Source: Roseiterribacter gracilis (GTDB lineage Bacteria; Pseudomonadota; Alphaproteobacteria; BOG-932; Roseiterribacteraceae). Taken from it: a DNA stretch of 64,000 nt. Location: assembly GCA_018332375.1 (NCBI GenBank), contig BOPV01000001.1, positions 1,302,001 through 1,366,000 on the forward strand, in the 5' to 3' direction. Numbering within the stretch: the stretch's first letter is position 1; every line of letters starts with the position of its first letter. The notes beneath the pieces are model-generated. The model made no database searches, was not told the origin of the DNA, and saw only the letters and a list, made by a program, of their open reading frames with translations. Shown here one piece after another: positions 44,001-52,892 of this stretch. The position numbers and the translations under genes were made by a program.

Positions 44001-44404
44001 CGATCGCTGAGAAATACGATCTGCTTCCCGTCCGGCGAAAAGGCAGGCTGCGAGTCAAACGCCATGCCCGTCGCGATTGCACGCGCAGTCCCACCGCGCG
44101 CATCGACCAGGTAGAGATCGCCGAGCATCTCGAACACGATCTGGCGGCCATCCGGCGACAGATCCGGCGACAGCCACGTTCCCTCCTGGACCGTGAATGC
44201 CAGCGTGCGCGCCGCCTCAAGCGGCAGGCCGCTGCCGGAAAGTTGGACCGGGCGCGCTGCTGCAGGTTTCTGCCCGGCCGTACGGGCGGCTTCAGATACC
44301 GCGTGATCGGGTGCCTGCACCGGTTCGTGCGCGTGCACCGGACTCACGAAGGCCAACAGCGACAGAACGAACGAGCAGCACAACAGGCTGGTGCGACGGC
44401 GCAT
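41054..44404 (-). CDS. Exported amidohydrolase with N-terminal TolB/WD40-like beta-propeller
   Basis: An 1116-residue periplasmic protein with a signal peptide ending at VHAHE. Residues ~75-680 carry repeated propeller motifs (SPDGRQIVF, FSPDGKQIVFLSDRSG, SPDGSKLVYATR, SADGRSILYVRW, SPDGKTVLAQI). The C-terminal ~400 residues are an amidohydrolase: WIVPGFIDDHDHVADVR with HxH, IKLYRTGSRR, ISGLEHALP, and GSHGEIPGLGFHWEMQ in place of the usual aspartate block, as in other propeller-linked members. The propeller may gate peptide-like substrates, as in tricorn or DPP-IV enzymes. It overlaps the next gene and the upstream amidohydrolase gene by 4 bp and 1 bp or so, and is in one operon with both. 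Confidence 0.9.
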   Translation of the reverse strand: MRRRTSLLCCSFVLSLLAFVSPVHAHEPVQAPDHAVSEAARTAGQKPAAARPVQLSGSGLPLEAARTLAFTVQEGTWLSPDLSPDGRQIVFEMLGDLYLVDARGGTARAIATGMAFDSQPAFSPDGKQIVFLSDRSGSENVWIADADGRNPRAVTTHGDDSIFTSPAWSADARTIYVSRYDPAHAAFALQAIEVATGKTTVIVPIAGEPSSSTVGAAASRDGKWLYYASQVGPHDGDPPGWVIRRRDLRAGTEETLVEPPRSYRPDLVLGTFFRPIPSPDGSKLVYATRYGAQLWLRVLDLRTRDDRWLVRLTQLDELVSAPWRDLAPHYAFTPDSAALVVNDGGKLRRVSLADSATTEIEFTAYVQVPLGPLNAPVIREETGPVRARIIQHPMESPDGTQLTFSALGHVYVMPLAPGGKPRRLTQDQIGEFEPSWSADGRSILYVRWSARDGGHVWRVPADGNGAPVRLTDVAAYYTSPVETPDGRSVLVLRSSNVVRMHRYMEYGVVRDAELAMLPAQGGAARTVAAGNMGGVPHFGPDPARVALLFNNGLNLVSLADGKRQLLLQVTGPGYYFSPGRAPVQDLRLSPDGKTVLAQIAQQLHLLELPAKLGTTIDLAAPGVRHRRLTDVGADFLQWSADGRTIGWAIGSSWFRRPLAGVALRRAGEAPGAPDVGTPVRSDADVQIPRASNPGALVLRGATAIAVPGTAPIADADILIVDGRFAAVGARGSFPVPDGATIRDVGGKWIVPGFIDDHDHVADVRRGVLDVESWGPAANLSYGITTAFDPSTLTIDLLPYQDLIDAGLMIGSRIRSTGVALFSFNEFASKTDVDRVLDRYRDYYRLDNIKLYRTGSRRVRQWIAQSARERGLRVTAEGATSDKLDLTQVQDGISGLEHALPAAPLAADVITLFAKSGVSYNLTLMVNGGGQDRFIVDRQPNHDPKLNRFAPRFIVDMKTRKRQWREAEDDPFPAFAEGGAQIVRAGGVVGIGSHGEIPGLGFHWEMQAHVRGGWTPVETLRAGTIGSAEAIGRSADLGTIEKGKIADLVVLDRDPLIDIRNAEAISHVMQGGRLYDAATLNEVWPRQRAFPRPWHWDDYPPGAPNQPSNADTNNGGK

Positions 44405-45681
44405 CAGCGCGCATCCGGCAGCGTGCGGTAGCGATCACGCAACGCGTCCTGGCGCGTCGCCAGCGAAACGTCCTTGCCCTGCACGAAAACGCGAACCGCG
44501 TTGGTCGTCGGCTCCAGCGGATCGCCGTCCCAGACGACCAGATCGGCTTCGCGGCCCGGTGCCAGCGTGCCGTAGCGTTCAGCCTGGCCCCAGATCGCGG
44601 CGGGATTGCGCGTGATGGCGCACAGCGCTTCGACATAGGCGAGCCCGTTGGCGACGGCCATGCCGGCCGCGTCGCGGATCGCAGTGCCGGCGTTGTAGCT
44701 CAGCATCAACGTATTGCCGGGCACATAGAATGCGATACGCACGCCCGCCTTGTGCAACAGCGCGGCGCTGTCGATGCGCGCACCGATTTCGTCAAAATGG
44801 AGCGGCAGATTGAAGGTCGGATCGAGGATCACCGGCACGTTGCGCGCCGCCAGCAGGCTCGCCGCACGCCACGCTTCCGCACCGCCGATCACGACCACCC
44901 GCAACGCATAGTCCTGGCCCAGCTGCACCGCCTGCCTGATATCGGACTCGCGCTGCGCCACGATCGCGAGCGGCATTTTACCGTCGAGCACCGGTTGCAG
45001 CGCCTCTGCTTCGAGGTGATTGAGCAGCTGGTCGCGCGTTGCACCGCTTTTGCCGATGTCGCGAAAGCGCTTCGCTTCGTCGAGCGCATTGCGCAGCAAG
45101 ATCCATTGCGCGCTGCGCGACCCGCCGACCTCTTTGGCAAAGCTCCCGCCCGCCTGCACGAACATTGCAACTTTGGCGCGGTCGAGCAGATCGGGTCCGT
45201 CGCCCAGCTTCAACAACGCCGCTTGGCCTGCGAAAGGCGGATTGCCGCTGCCGTCAGGAAAACTCAAAGCGCGCGTCACGCCGTCGGCGCGCACGTGGCG
45301 CAGCAACACCGAATTGGGGTTGAGCGCGTATTGTACGTCGAACGCGGCGCCGAGCGGACTGTTGCGCACCGCGCGATCGACCGTCTCTTGCGCGCCAAGC
45401 ACTTCGACCAGACCGAGCTGCGTCGCTGCGCTAATCAGCGAGGGTGTGACGACTTTGGCGCGCGCATCGATCCGCTCAGCGTCGGCCGGCACCGGCCCGT
45501 TGGCTTGCACCGATTCGATGCGCCCGTCGCGCAGTACGATCGTTGCATTCTCGATTTTGTCGGCGCCGTCGGTCAGCGGCCAGGCCGTCGCGCCAACGAT
45601 CGCAACCGGCTTGGTTTGCGCCAGTGCGGGTGCTGCGGCGAGCAGCAACGCGACAACGGCCAGCAACAGTCGGGCGTTCAT
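44404..45681 (-). CDS. Exported amidohydrolase-like protein lacking metal ligands
   Basis: A 425-residue secreted protein (signal peptide to PALA-Q) with the amidohydrolase fold: N-terminal NATIVLRDGRIESV and C-terminal GTLAPGREADLVVWDGDPLE. The metal site is not conserved. HxH after the PGxxD position is replaced by TPSLISAATQLGLVE, the strand-5 His by VAQRESDI, and no loop Asp is evident around NTLMLSYNAG. It is therefore probably inactive alone. The ATGA overlap with the complete amidohydrolase upstream suggests the two work as one complex, perhaps catalytic and structural subunits. Imidazolonepropionase-like names are often applied to such proteins, but the missing ligands argue against that activity. 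Confidence 0.85.
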   Translation of the reverse strand: MNARLLLAVVALLLAAAPALAQTKPVAIVGATAWPLTDGADKIENATIVLRDGRIESVQANGPVPADAERIDARAKVVTPSLISAATQLGLVEVLGAQETVDRAVRNSPLGAAFDVQYALNPNSVLLRHVRADGVTRALSFPDGSGNPPFAGQAALLKLGDGPDLLDRAKVAMFVQAGGSFAKEVGGSRSAQWILLRNALDEAKRFRDIGKSGATRDQLLNHLEAEALQPVLDGKMPLAIVAQRESDIRQAVQLGQDYALRVVVIGGAEAWRAASLLAARNVPVILDPTFNLPLHFDEIGARIDSAALLHKAGVRIAFYVPGNTLMLSYNAGTAIRDAAGMAVANGLAYVEALCAITRNPAAIWGQAERYGTLAPGREADLVVWDGDPLEPTTNAVRVFVQGKDVSLATRQDALRDRYRTLPDAR

Positions 45682-47084
45682 CGCACGTCCTCGCGCGCGG
45701 GTTGGCCCAGTTCGAAATCAGCGGGCGGTGTCTGTTTGGCCGGGTCGAGCCGGTCGAACCGCAACGCGCCGTCAACGAATACCTGATCGGCTTTTGTGTA
45801 GACGCTGAACGGATCGCCCGACCAGATCACGACGTCAGCGTTCTTGCCCGGCTCGATCGTGCCGATCCGATCGTCGAGCCCCAACGCCTTGGCCGGATTG
45901 GCGGTGATCCAGCGCATCGCGCGCGCAGGTGCGATCTCGATGCCGGCACGCCGCCCCGACGCCATGGCCTTGGCCGTTTCCATGTTGAGACGTTGGCCGG
46001 TGAAGGGTGAATCCGAATGCATCATCACGCACGCGCCCGCTGCTTCGAGCAACGCGGCGTTGGCGCGGATGCCGTCATTGACCTCCATCTTCCAGCCCCA
46101 CCAATCCGACCAGACCGCGGCGCACGTGCCGCGCGCGCGCAGCAATGCCGGGACTTTGTAGGCTTCCGCGGCGTGATGGAATGCAGCGACGCGATAGCCA
46201 AACTCGGCGGCGAGATCGAGCATCACGGCGAGATCGGCAGAACGGTAGCAATGGATGTGCACCAGAATATCGCCGCGCAGCACCGCCGCCAGCGTGTCCA
46301 GTTTCAGATCGCGATCGGGCACGTCGCCTTTGCCACCACGCTGGTATTTTTCCCATTTCGCGATGTAGGCCTTGGCCTTGACCCAGGCGTCGCGCATGCC
46401 CGCAACACCGCCCATCCTGCTGGTCGGAAATTTCCCCGCATTCTTGGGGTTGTCGCCGCACGCCATCTTCAAGCCCGGCTTGGCAGCGGGAAATTTCATC
46501 GCCTGCATCGTCGCCGCCGGCACCGGTTTCAGCACGACGCTGCGGCCGCCGAACAGATTCCCCGATCCGGGCAGGATCTGCAGCGTCGTCACGCCCGCCG
46601 CCAGCGCACGCGCGAACGCGGGATCGTGCGGCTGCACGCCGTGCTCGACCCAGACATTGGCTGTGTTGGGATCGCTGTCTTCGCTGACGTCGCCGGTCTT
46701 TTCGTCCGCCGAGGTCAACGGCGACACATACGTGCCGTTATGCGAGTGGACGTCGATGATTCCCGGCGTGACGAAGCGGCCGCGCGCATCGATCACGGTG
46801 GCGCCGGCAGGCAGCTGCAGATCCGAACCGACTGCGACAATCTTGCCGTCGCGCATGCGTAGCGACGCATGCTCGACGCGCCCGCCTTTGCCGTCGAGCA
46901 AGGTCGCGCCGGTGATGATCGTGTCCGGCGACGGTCCCGGACGATAGGTGCTGGGATAGGCGTCGAGCATGAATGGCAGCGATGCCCGATCGCCGTTCGG
47001 CGTGTCCTTGGCAAAGGCCGCACCGGCCGACACGAGAAGCGCCAGAGCGAAAAGCGCCAGAGCGAAAAGCGATCGTTGCAGCAT
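45678..47084 (-). CDS. Exported amidohydrolase with intact metal site
   Basis: A 468-residue periplasmic metallo-amidohydrolase with signal peptide (hydrophobic residues 7-25, cleaved at AFA-K). It has the full ligand set: HxH in TPGIIDVHSHNG, probable carboxylated Lys in GLKMACGDNPKN, His in ILVHIHCYRSAD, His in AAFHHAAEAYK, and Asp in MMHSDSPFTG. Substrates of the family include peptides and cyclic amides; none can be fixed. First gene of the operon 47084-40638, following a siderophore-type receptor from which it is separated by a terminator-like hairpin. Its stop overlaps the ligand-less partner's start by 4 bp. Confidence 0.9.
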   Translation of the reverse strand: MLQRSLFALALFALALLVSAGAAFAKDTPNGDRASLPFMLDAYPSTYRPGPSPDTIITGATLLDGKGGRVEHASLRMRDGKIVAVGSDLQLPAGATVIDARGRFVTPGIIDVHSHNGTYVSPLTSADEKTGDVSEDSDPNTANVWVEHGVQPHDPAFARALAAGVTTLQILPGSGNLFGGRSVVLKPVPAATMQAMKFPAAKPGLKMACGDNPKNAGKFPTSRMGGVAGMRDAWVKAKAYIAKWEKYQRGGKGDVPDRDLKLDTLAAVLRGDILVHIHCYRSADLAVMLDLAAEFGYRVAAFHHAAEAYKVPALLRARGTCAAVWSDWWGWKMEVNDGIRANAALLEAAGACVMMHSDSPFTGQRLNMETAKAMASGRRAGIEIAPARAMRWITANPAKALGLDDRIGTIEPGKNADVVIWSGDPFSVYTKADQVFVDGALRFDRLDPAKQTPPADFELGQPAREDVR

Positions 47085-47098
47085 GGTCCCCGATCCGC

Positions 47099-47129
47099 AA
47101 AAAGGCGCGGCCCTTACGGCCGCGCCTTT
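47099..47129 (-). terminator. Intrinsic terminator-like hairpin after the siderophore-type receptor
   Basis: AAAGGCGCGGCC (47101-47112) and GGCCGCGCCTTT (47118-47129) are perfect 12-bp arms around a 5-nt loop, starting 9 bp after the receptor stop. On the minus strand the helix ends in a run of five T. The next gene begins 14 bp beyond. Confidence 0.85.
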
Positions 47130-47138
47130 GCAAAGAGA

Positions 47139-49238
47139 TCAGAACTTGCGGGTCAGTGACACCGTGTAATAACCGCGCTGGGCGTAGAAGCACTGGTCGT
47201 TCGAGCTGCAACGCTGCACGTAGGTCTTGTCGAACAGGTTGTTGCCATTGAGCGCCAGGCGCCACTTGTCGAAGTCGTAGTGAACGATGCCGTCGAACAA
47301 CAAAACATTGCCGGTGCGCCACAGATTGGCCGGATCGCCGAACGTCTCGGTCAAATAGCGTCCGCCGATGCCGAATCCGAGGCCGGCAAGCGCGCCCGAT
47401 TGGATCGTGTAGTCGCCGAACAGCGAGACTTTGTGCTTGGCCACCGCGGGCAGACGCTTGCCCAGATCGGGACCGTTCGACTTGGTCACGGTCGGATCGG
47501 TGTAGGTGTAGGACGCGTTGACGGTGAAGGTTTCGTAGAAGCGTCCGGTCAGTTCGGCTTCGACGCCCTTCACTTCGACTTCGCCGGCCTGCACACTGAA
47601 GAACGGATGCGCCGGATTGGGATCGTTGGTCAGAACGTTGGTCTGACGCAGCTGATAGGCCGCGATCGTCGCGAAGGCTTTGACGCCCTTCGCCATCTCG
47701 CCCGGATCGTATTTCAGACCGATTTCGGTCTGCTCGCCGGTGGTCGGCTTGAACGGCGTACCGCCGAAGTCGGCCCCCGAGGTCGGCTGGAACGACGTCG
47801 CATGTACCACGTACGGCGCGAACCCGTTGTCGAACAAATACGACAGCGCGACGCGATAGGTGAATTTGTCGTTGCTGGTGGGTTTGCCGAAATCAGTTGT
47901 GTCGACCCAATCCTGGCGCACGCCCGCGGTGACGATGAAGCCGCCGAGTTTGATCTGATCCTGCACATAGACGCCGGTCTGCTTCTGGATCTGGCGTAAA
48001 TAAGCCGATGTCGCGACCGGCGCGATCGCTGCACCATAAATCGGCTTGAAGACGTCCAAGGTCGGTCCGAAGGCAAAGCCGGTGTCGGTCGCGTTGTTGA
48101 CGCGGCGGAAATCGACGCCGCCGACGATTGCGTGGCTCAACGCGCCGGTCTGCACATGCGCTTCCAGGCGCGTGTCGACGTTGAAGGACATGACTTTTTC
48201 ATCGAACGCCCAGCTATAGCGATTCAGCGTGCGCAGATCGGCCTGCAAGCCGGCGCCGTAGATCTGGCGCGTGCTGGCGTCGGACGAGAAGTATTTCAGA
48301 TTCTGCCGCACGGTCAGCGCATCGCTGAAGCGGTGGCTGAAATCGTACCCGACGCCATACTGGTCGCGTTTGTAAAAATTGTAGCCAGGCTCGCCGGCAT
48401 TGAAACCGACGGGCAGTTCGCCCTTGGGGTTAAACAGCAGCGTACCCTGCGCCGGCAGAAAGCCGCCGCCGTCCCCTTTGATCTTGTCGTACTGATAGTA
48501 GGACAGAAGCGTGATCTGCGTCGCGTTGCCGAGATTGAGGGTGCCGGCCGGCGCCACGAAGTCTCGCTTCGAACGCACGCCTTCGGTCTGCGTATGGCGG
48601 TCGCGCAGCAGGCCGGTCAGGCGGAAGCTGAGATAGTCGTTCGCCGGGCCGAACACATCGCCGCTGATCTGCTTCTGGTTGAAGCTGCCGAGCTGCGCCC
48701 CGGCCTCGCCGCCGAAATAGCGCTGCGGACGGCGGCTGGTCATATTGATGATGCCGCCCGGCGGTGTCTGGCCGTACAGAACCGACGCCGGGCCTTTCAG
48801 GATTTCGATCGAATCCGAACCGTAGAGATCAAGGCCGACATTGGTCACCGAGCCGATCGGCGCCTGCAGCCCGTCGACATATTGGATCGGGTTGAAGCCG
48901 CGCACCGTGATCCAGTCATAGCGTTCATCGGGGCCATAATTCTCGCCGACCGCGCCGGCAGTGTAGCGCACCACCTGCTGCAGGCTCTGCCAGTTGAGCA
49001 GATCGATCTGATCGCGGTTGATCACCGAGATCGATTGCGGCGTCTCGACCAGCGGCGTGTCGATCTTGGTGCCGGTCAGGTTGCGCGTCGCGACGTAGCG
49101 CGGCGCGGTGACGACCACCTGTTCCAGCTCGCCGCCCGCCTGCTGCGCCGCTGCTTGCTGCGCGAGAGCGACCGGCGCCGCGGTGGCGAGCAGCAGAAAT
49201 AGGGCGCGGCCCAGCCCGGTACGATTCAGAACAACCAT
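47139..49238 (-). CDS. TonB-dependent siderophore-type receptor
   Basis: A 699-residue outer-membrane receptor, signal peptide ending at ALAQ-QAA. Siderophore-receptor features are LVETPQSISVINRDQIDLLN and LQQVVRYTAGAV in the plug, TVRGFNPIQYVDGL, and LKGPASVLYGQTPPGGIINM. The barrel ends in GYYTVSLTRKF. Two cysteines near the end (RCSSNDQCFYAQ) may form an extracellular disulphide. Start at ATG 49238 (MVVLNRTGL), preceded by GGGGGAT; an upstream longer frame runs into the divergent permease promoter and lacks homology. Because it precedes an amidohydrolase operon and diverges from an amino-acid permease, it might import a peptide-like or peptidyl-siderophore compound; this is inference. Confidence 0.92.
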   Translation of the reverse strand: MVVLNRTGLGRALFLLLATAAPVALAQQAAAQQAGGELEQVVVTAPRYVATRNLTGTKIDTPLVETPQSISVINRDQIDLLNWQSLQQVVRYTAGAVGENYGPDERYDWITVRGFNPIQYVDGLQAPIGSVTNVGLDLYGSDSIEILKGPASVLYGQTPPGGIINMTSRRPQRYFGGEAGAQLGSFNQKQISGDVFGPANDYLSFRLTGLLRDRHTQTEGVRSKRDFVAPAGTLNLGNATQITLLSYYQYDKIKGDGGGFLPAQGTLLFNPKGELPVGFNAGEPGYNFYKRDQYGVGYDFSHRFSDALTVRQNLKYFSSDASTRQIYGAGLQADLRTLNRYSWAFDEKVMSFNVDTRLEAHVQTGALSHAIVGGVDFRRVNNATDTGFAFGPTLDVFKPIYGAAIAPVATSAYLRQIQKQTGVYVQDQIKLGGFIVTAGVRQDWVDTTDFGKPTSNDKFTYRVALSYLFDNGFAPYVVHATSFQPTSGADFGGTPFKPTTGEQTEIGLKYDPGEMAKGVKAFATIAAYQLRQTNVLTNDPNPAHPFFSVQAGEVEVKGVEAELTGRFYETFTVNASYTYTDPTVTKSNGPDLGKRLPAVAKHKVSLFGDYTIQSGALAGLGFGIGGRYLTETFGDPANLWRTGNVLLFDGIVHYDFDKWRLALNGNNLFDKTYVQRCSSNDQCFYAQRGYYTVSLTRKF

Positions 49239-49464
49239 CAGATCCCCCGTTCGCACGCCGACTTTTGCGGCCGTTTTCGTCCGGGAAGATTGATTGTGCG
49301 GCGCGATCCGCGCTTTCCCATGAGGGACGGATACCATCGTGATCAGGCCACCGGCCTGCTCCAACCGGCAGGCGCGGCCCGCTGACACTGATGGTTGACC
49401 CGTACGCGCGGGCCGGCCGACGCCGCGCCGGCCTAGGCTGGTCGCATCAGAACGGGGCGGGCGC

Positions 49465-50955
49465 ATGAAACATCTCCTGGCGCGAAAGTCGATCGAATCG
49501 CTGCAGCTCGAAGCCGACCGCAGCGGCATGCAGCGCAGCCTCGGCGCGACCCACCTGCTGCTGCTCGGCATCGGCTGCATTCTCGGCGCCGGCATTTACG
49601 TGATGACCGGCAACGCGGCCGCGCATTTCGCCGGCCCCGCCGTGATGCTGTCTTTCATCCTGGCGGGCGCCGCCTGCGCGCTGACCGCACTTTGCTATGC
49701 CGAACTTGCCTCGACCATGCCCGTGTCGGGATCGGCCTATACCTATTGCTACGCCGCGGTCGGCGAAGTCTTCGCCTGGGTCGTCGGCTGGGTGTTGTTG
49801 TTCGACTACGGCATCGCCGCGTCGCTGTTGGCGGTCGGTTTCTCGGGATATCTCGTCAGCCTTCTGCACGATCTCGGCGTCCATATTCCGGTCACGCTGG
49901 CGCAGCCGATGTTTAACGTGACGGGCGTGCATGGTGGTGCGCTGGTCGCAACCGGCGGCGCCAACCTGATTGCGGTCGCAATCATTCTGCTGATCACCGC
50001 GGTGCTGGTGCGCGGCGTCACGCAGTCGGCGTTCTTCAACAACTTGCTGGTGGCGGTGAAGATCCTGGTGCTCGTGTCGTTCGTCGTCGTCGGTGCCGGC
50101 GCGATCGATCCCGGCAACTGGACGCCGTTCATCCCGCCCAACGAAGGCGGCTTTGCGTTCGGCTGGCAGGGCGTCGTGCGCGCCGCGTCGATCTTGTTCT
50201 TCGCCTATATCGGCTTTGAAACCGTATCGACTGCCGCGTGCGAAGCGCGCAATCCGCAACGCGACCTGCCGATCGGCATTCTGGGCTCGCTGCTTGTTTG
50301 TACGCTGCTCTACATCATCGTCGCAGCGGTGTTGACCGGCATCGTGCCGTTCCGCGCGCTGGGCGTGCCCGATCCGATTGCAATTGCCGCCGACCGGATG
50401 GGACGGCCCAGCTTTGCCGTGCTGATCAAAATCGGTGCGCTGACCGGCCTGACATCGGTGCTGCTCGTGAATGCCTACGGCCAGTCGCGCGTCGCCTTTG
50501 CCATGGGTCGCGACCGCCTGCTGCCGCCGCTTTTTTCCGATCTGCATGCGCGCTTTCGCACGCCGCATGGCGGCATCATTCTGTTCGGCGTGCTGTCGGC
50601 CGCGATCGCAGCCCTGTTTCCGCTGTCGTTGCTGGGTGACCTGATTTCGATCGGCGCCGGTCTCGCCTTCTCGACCGTCTGCGTTTGCCTGATGTGGCTG
50701 CGCAGCGCCCGTCCCGATCTGCCCCGCCCGTTCCGCGTTCCGTTCGGCGGATTTCATATCGGCCGGGTCTGGATCGGCTATGTGCCGCTGGCGGCAATCA
50801 TTCTCTGCTGGTCGATGATCGTGCCGGTCGTGATCGACATCGTCAGCCAGGCCGCCAACGGTCACGTGACACCCGCTGTGATCGTCGGCGTCTATTTCGG
50901 TGCCGGGGCGCTGCTCTACACCTTCTATGGGCACCGCCGCGCCACGCGCGCGTAG
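49465..50955 (+). CDS. APC-family amino-acid permease (cationic amino-acid transporter type)
   Basis: A 496-residue inner-membrane permease with 12-14 helices. LGIGCILGAGIYVMTGNAA in helix 1 and the Glu-containing LTALCYAELASTMPVSGSAY in helix 3 are the APC/CAT signatures; GFETVSTAACEARNPQRDLP follows helix 6. The long N-terminal cytoplasmic leader (LLARKSIESLQLEADRSG) is typical of CAT-type members, which take lysine, arginine or other amino acids. It is divergent from the siderophore-type receptor gene and may be part of the same peptide/amino-acid uptake module. Confidence 0.92.
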   Translation: MKHLLARKSIESLQLEADRSGMQRSLGATHLLLLGIGCILGAGIYVMTGNAAAHFAGPAVMLSFILAGAACALTALCYAELASTMPVSGSAYTYCYAAVGEVFAWVVGWVLLFDYGIAASLLAVGFSGYLVSLLHDLGVHIPVTLAQPMFNVTGVHGGALVATGGANLIAVAIILLITAVLVRGVTQSAFFNNLLVAVKILVLVSFVVVGAGAIDPGNWTPFIPPNEGGFAFGWQGVVRAASILFFAYIGFETVSTAACEARNPQRDLPIGILGSLLVCTLLYIIVAAVLTGIVPFRALGVPDPIAIAADRMGRPSFAVLIKIGALTGLTSVLLVNAYGQSRVAFAMGRDRLLPPLFSDLHARFRTPHGGIILFGVLSAAIAALFPLSLLGDLISIGAGLAFSTVCVCLMWLRSARPDLPRPFRVPFGGFHIGRVWIGYVPLAAIILCWSMIVPVVIDIVSQAANGHVTPAVIVGVYFGAGALLYTFYGHRRATRA

Positions 50956-50968
50956 CACGGCGGCGGTC

Positions 50969-51772
50969 TTACAGATGCGCGACGAGCTGTTCCGGGTTGG
51001 TCTGTTCTGACAGGTACATGGTCGGCGCGACGCCGAAGGTACGGCGGAACATGGCGGTGAAAGCGCTGGGGCTGTTGTAGCCGACGTCGAATGCGACGGT
51101 CGTCACAGAATGACCCTGCGTCAGGCGCGACACCGCCTCCATCAGCCGCACATTCTGCCGCCAGCAAGCAAAGCTCATCCCGGTTTCGCGGCGAAACATG
51201 CGCGTGAAGGTACGCCGGCACATGCCGGCGGTCTCAGCCCATTCATCCATCGCGTCGTTGCTGGCCGGGTCTTTGAGGATGGCGGTGCAGACGCGGATCA
51301 GCCGTTCATTCTGCGGCATCGGCACGTGCAGCCGCGCCGTGCGCGTTGCGCTGATCTCTTCCAGGATCAGCGACATCACGCGGCCGTCGCGGCCGTTGAC
51401 GTCATATTCGACCGGAATATTGGTTGCTTCGATGATCAGCTCGCGTAGCAGGTTGGACACTTCGATCACGCGGCAACCGGACGGCAGGCCGTAGCGTTCG
51501 GCATCGGCGACGTAGAGCGTGCGGATACGCACCGGCTCGCGGCAATGGACTTCGTGTTCGACACCGCCCGGAATCCATACTGCACGCTGCGGCGGCACGA
51601 CGTAACTCGCCGCTGCCGTCGTCACGGTCATGATCCCCGCCGAGGCGTAGATCAATTGCGCGCGCACGTGGCTATGGCGCGGATCGAGATGACCGGCCGG
51701 GTACTCATCCGCCAGCGCCGCGACTGGACGCGGCACATATTGGTAGTCGCTCCCTTTGGTGCTGCGTCCCAT
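50969..51772 (-). CDS. AraC-family transcriptional regulator
   Basis: A 267-residue regulator. The N-terminal cupin-like sensing domain includes HSHVRAQLIYASAGIMTV and VVPPQRAVWIPGGVEHEV. The C-terminal double HTH contains AMDEWAETAGMCRRTFTRMF and the second-helix block TTVAFDVGYNSPSAFTAMF. Start at ATG 51772 (MGRSTKGS); a longer reading would run through the esterase promoter. It is convergent with the permease gene (13 bp between stops) and divergent from the esterase gene, which it may control. Confidence 0.92.
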   Translation of the reverse strand: MGRSTKGSDYQYVPRPVAALADEYPAGHLDPRHSHVRAQLIYASAGIMTVTTAAASYVVPPQRAVWIPGGVEHEVHCREPVRIRTLYVADAERYGLPSGCRVIEVSNLLRELIIEATNIPVEYDVNGRDGRVMSLILEEISATRTARLHVPMPQNERLIRVCTAILKDPASNDAMDEWAETAGMCRRTFTRMFRRETGMSFACWRQNVRLMEAVSRLTQGHSVTTVAFDVGYNSPSAFTAMFRRTFGVAPTMYLSEQTNPEQLVAHL

Positions 51773-51947
51773 CTGGCCCGCCCGAAATGCTGATTGATCC
51801 CGTTGGCGACAGCGCCCGGCGCGAGGCGTCGTTACGCTTGTCGATGACAACAGGATCCCGCGTCGGCTCCCGCTTGTCGAGGGAAGGAAACGCGTCGCGC
51901 GCACGTCGCAGTCGCGACCGACAAAATTACAGCCCGAGGGACGTTTC

Positions 51948-52892
51948 GTGCCATCTGCTGCTGATCTCGCGCCGGATATTCGCCGTTTCGTTGAGCAAGT
52001 TGCTGCCGACTATGCCCGCTTTCCGAGCGTTGACGGTCTGCCGCCCGACCAGGCGCGGCGAATCATCGAACAGGTTCGCGCGCCGTGGCGCACCGGCGGT
52101 CCTGAAATGGCGCATGTGCACGAACATCTCGTGCCCTGCCCGCACGGCGACTTTCGCGTCCGCCTCTACGATCCAAGTCCGGCAAAGCCCAAGCCGGCGC
52201 TACTGTATTTGCATGGCGGCGGCTGGACCTTCTTCAGCCTCGACACGCACGACCGCGTGATGCGCGAATACGCGGCGCGCGCTGGCATCGTCGTTGCCGG
52301 CATCGATTATGCGTTGTCACCCGAAGCCAAGTTTCCCGTCGCGCTGGAACAGGCGGCGACCGCCGTGCGCTGGCTGCATCGCGACGGCGCCGCATTCGGC
52401 GTCGACGGTGCGCGTCTGACGCTCGGCGGCGATTCCGCGGGCGGCAATCTAAGCGTCGCCGCCTGTCTCAAACTGCGCGACGAAGGTGACGCCGGCCTGG
52501 TGCGCGGCATGCTGCTCAACTACCCCGCGTTTGAAGGCGACTGTTCCGACGAGTCGCAGGACCGCTATGGCGGTCCCGGCTACATGCTGACGCGGGACGA
52601 GATGCGGATGTTCTGGACGCGCTATCTCCGCTCGCCCGACGACGCGCAGAATCCGCTGGCAGCGCCGTTGCGCGCGCAGCTCGGCGGGCTGCCACCCGCC
52701 TTCTTCGCCGTACCCGAGTGCGACGTGCTGACCGAACAAAGCCTGGCGATGATTCCAAAGCTGCGCGACGCGGGTGTGGCAGTCACCGACCGGCTCTACC
52801 CCGGCGCGACGCACAGTTTTCTCGAAGCCGTGTCGATCTCGCCCACCGCTGATCGCGCGCTTGCCGACGGCGCCGCCTGGCTGCGTGACCGG

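Noticed and set aside
44404..45681. Naming this gene imidazolonepropionase.
   Set aside because: The metal ligands needed for that activity are absent and no histidine-degradation genes are nearby.
49447..50958. Minus-strand open frame of about 500 codons opposite the amino-acid permease.
   Set aside because: Rich in His, Asp, Gln and Arg with no hydrophobic core; mirror of a membrane-protein gene.
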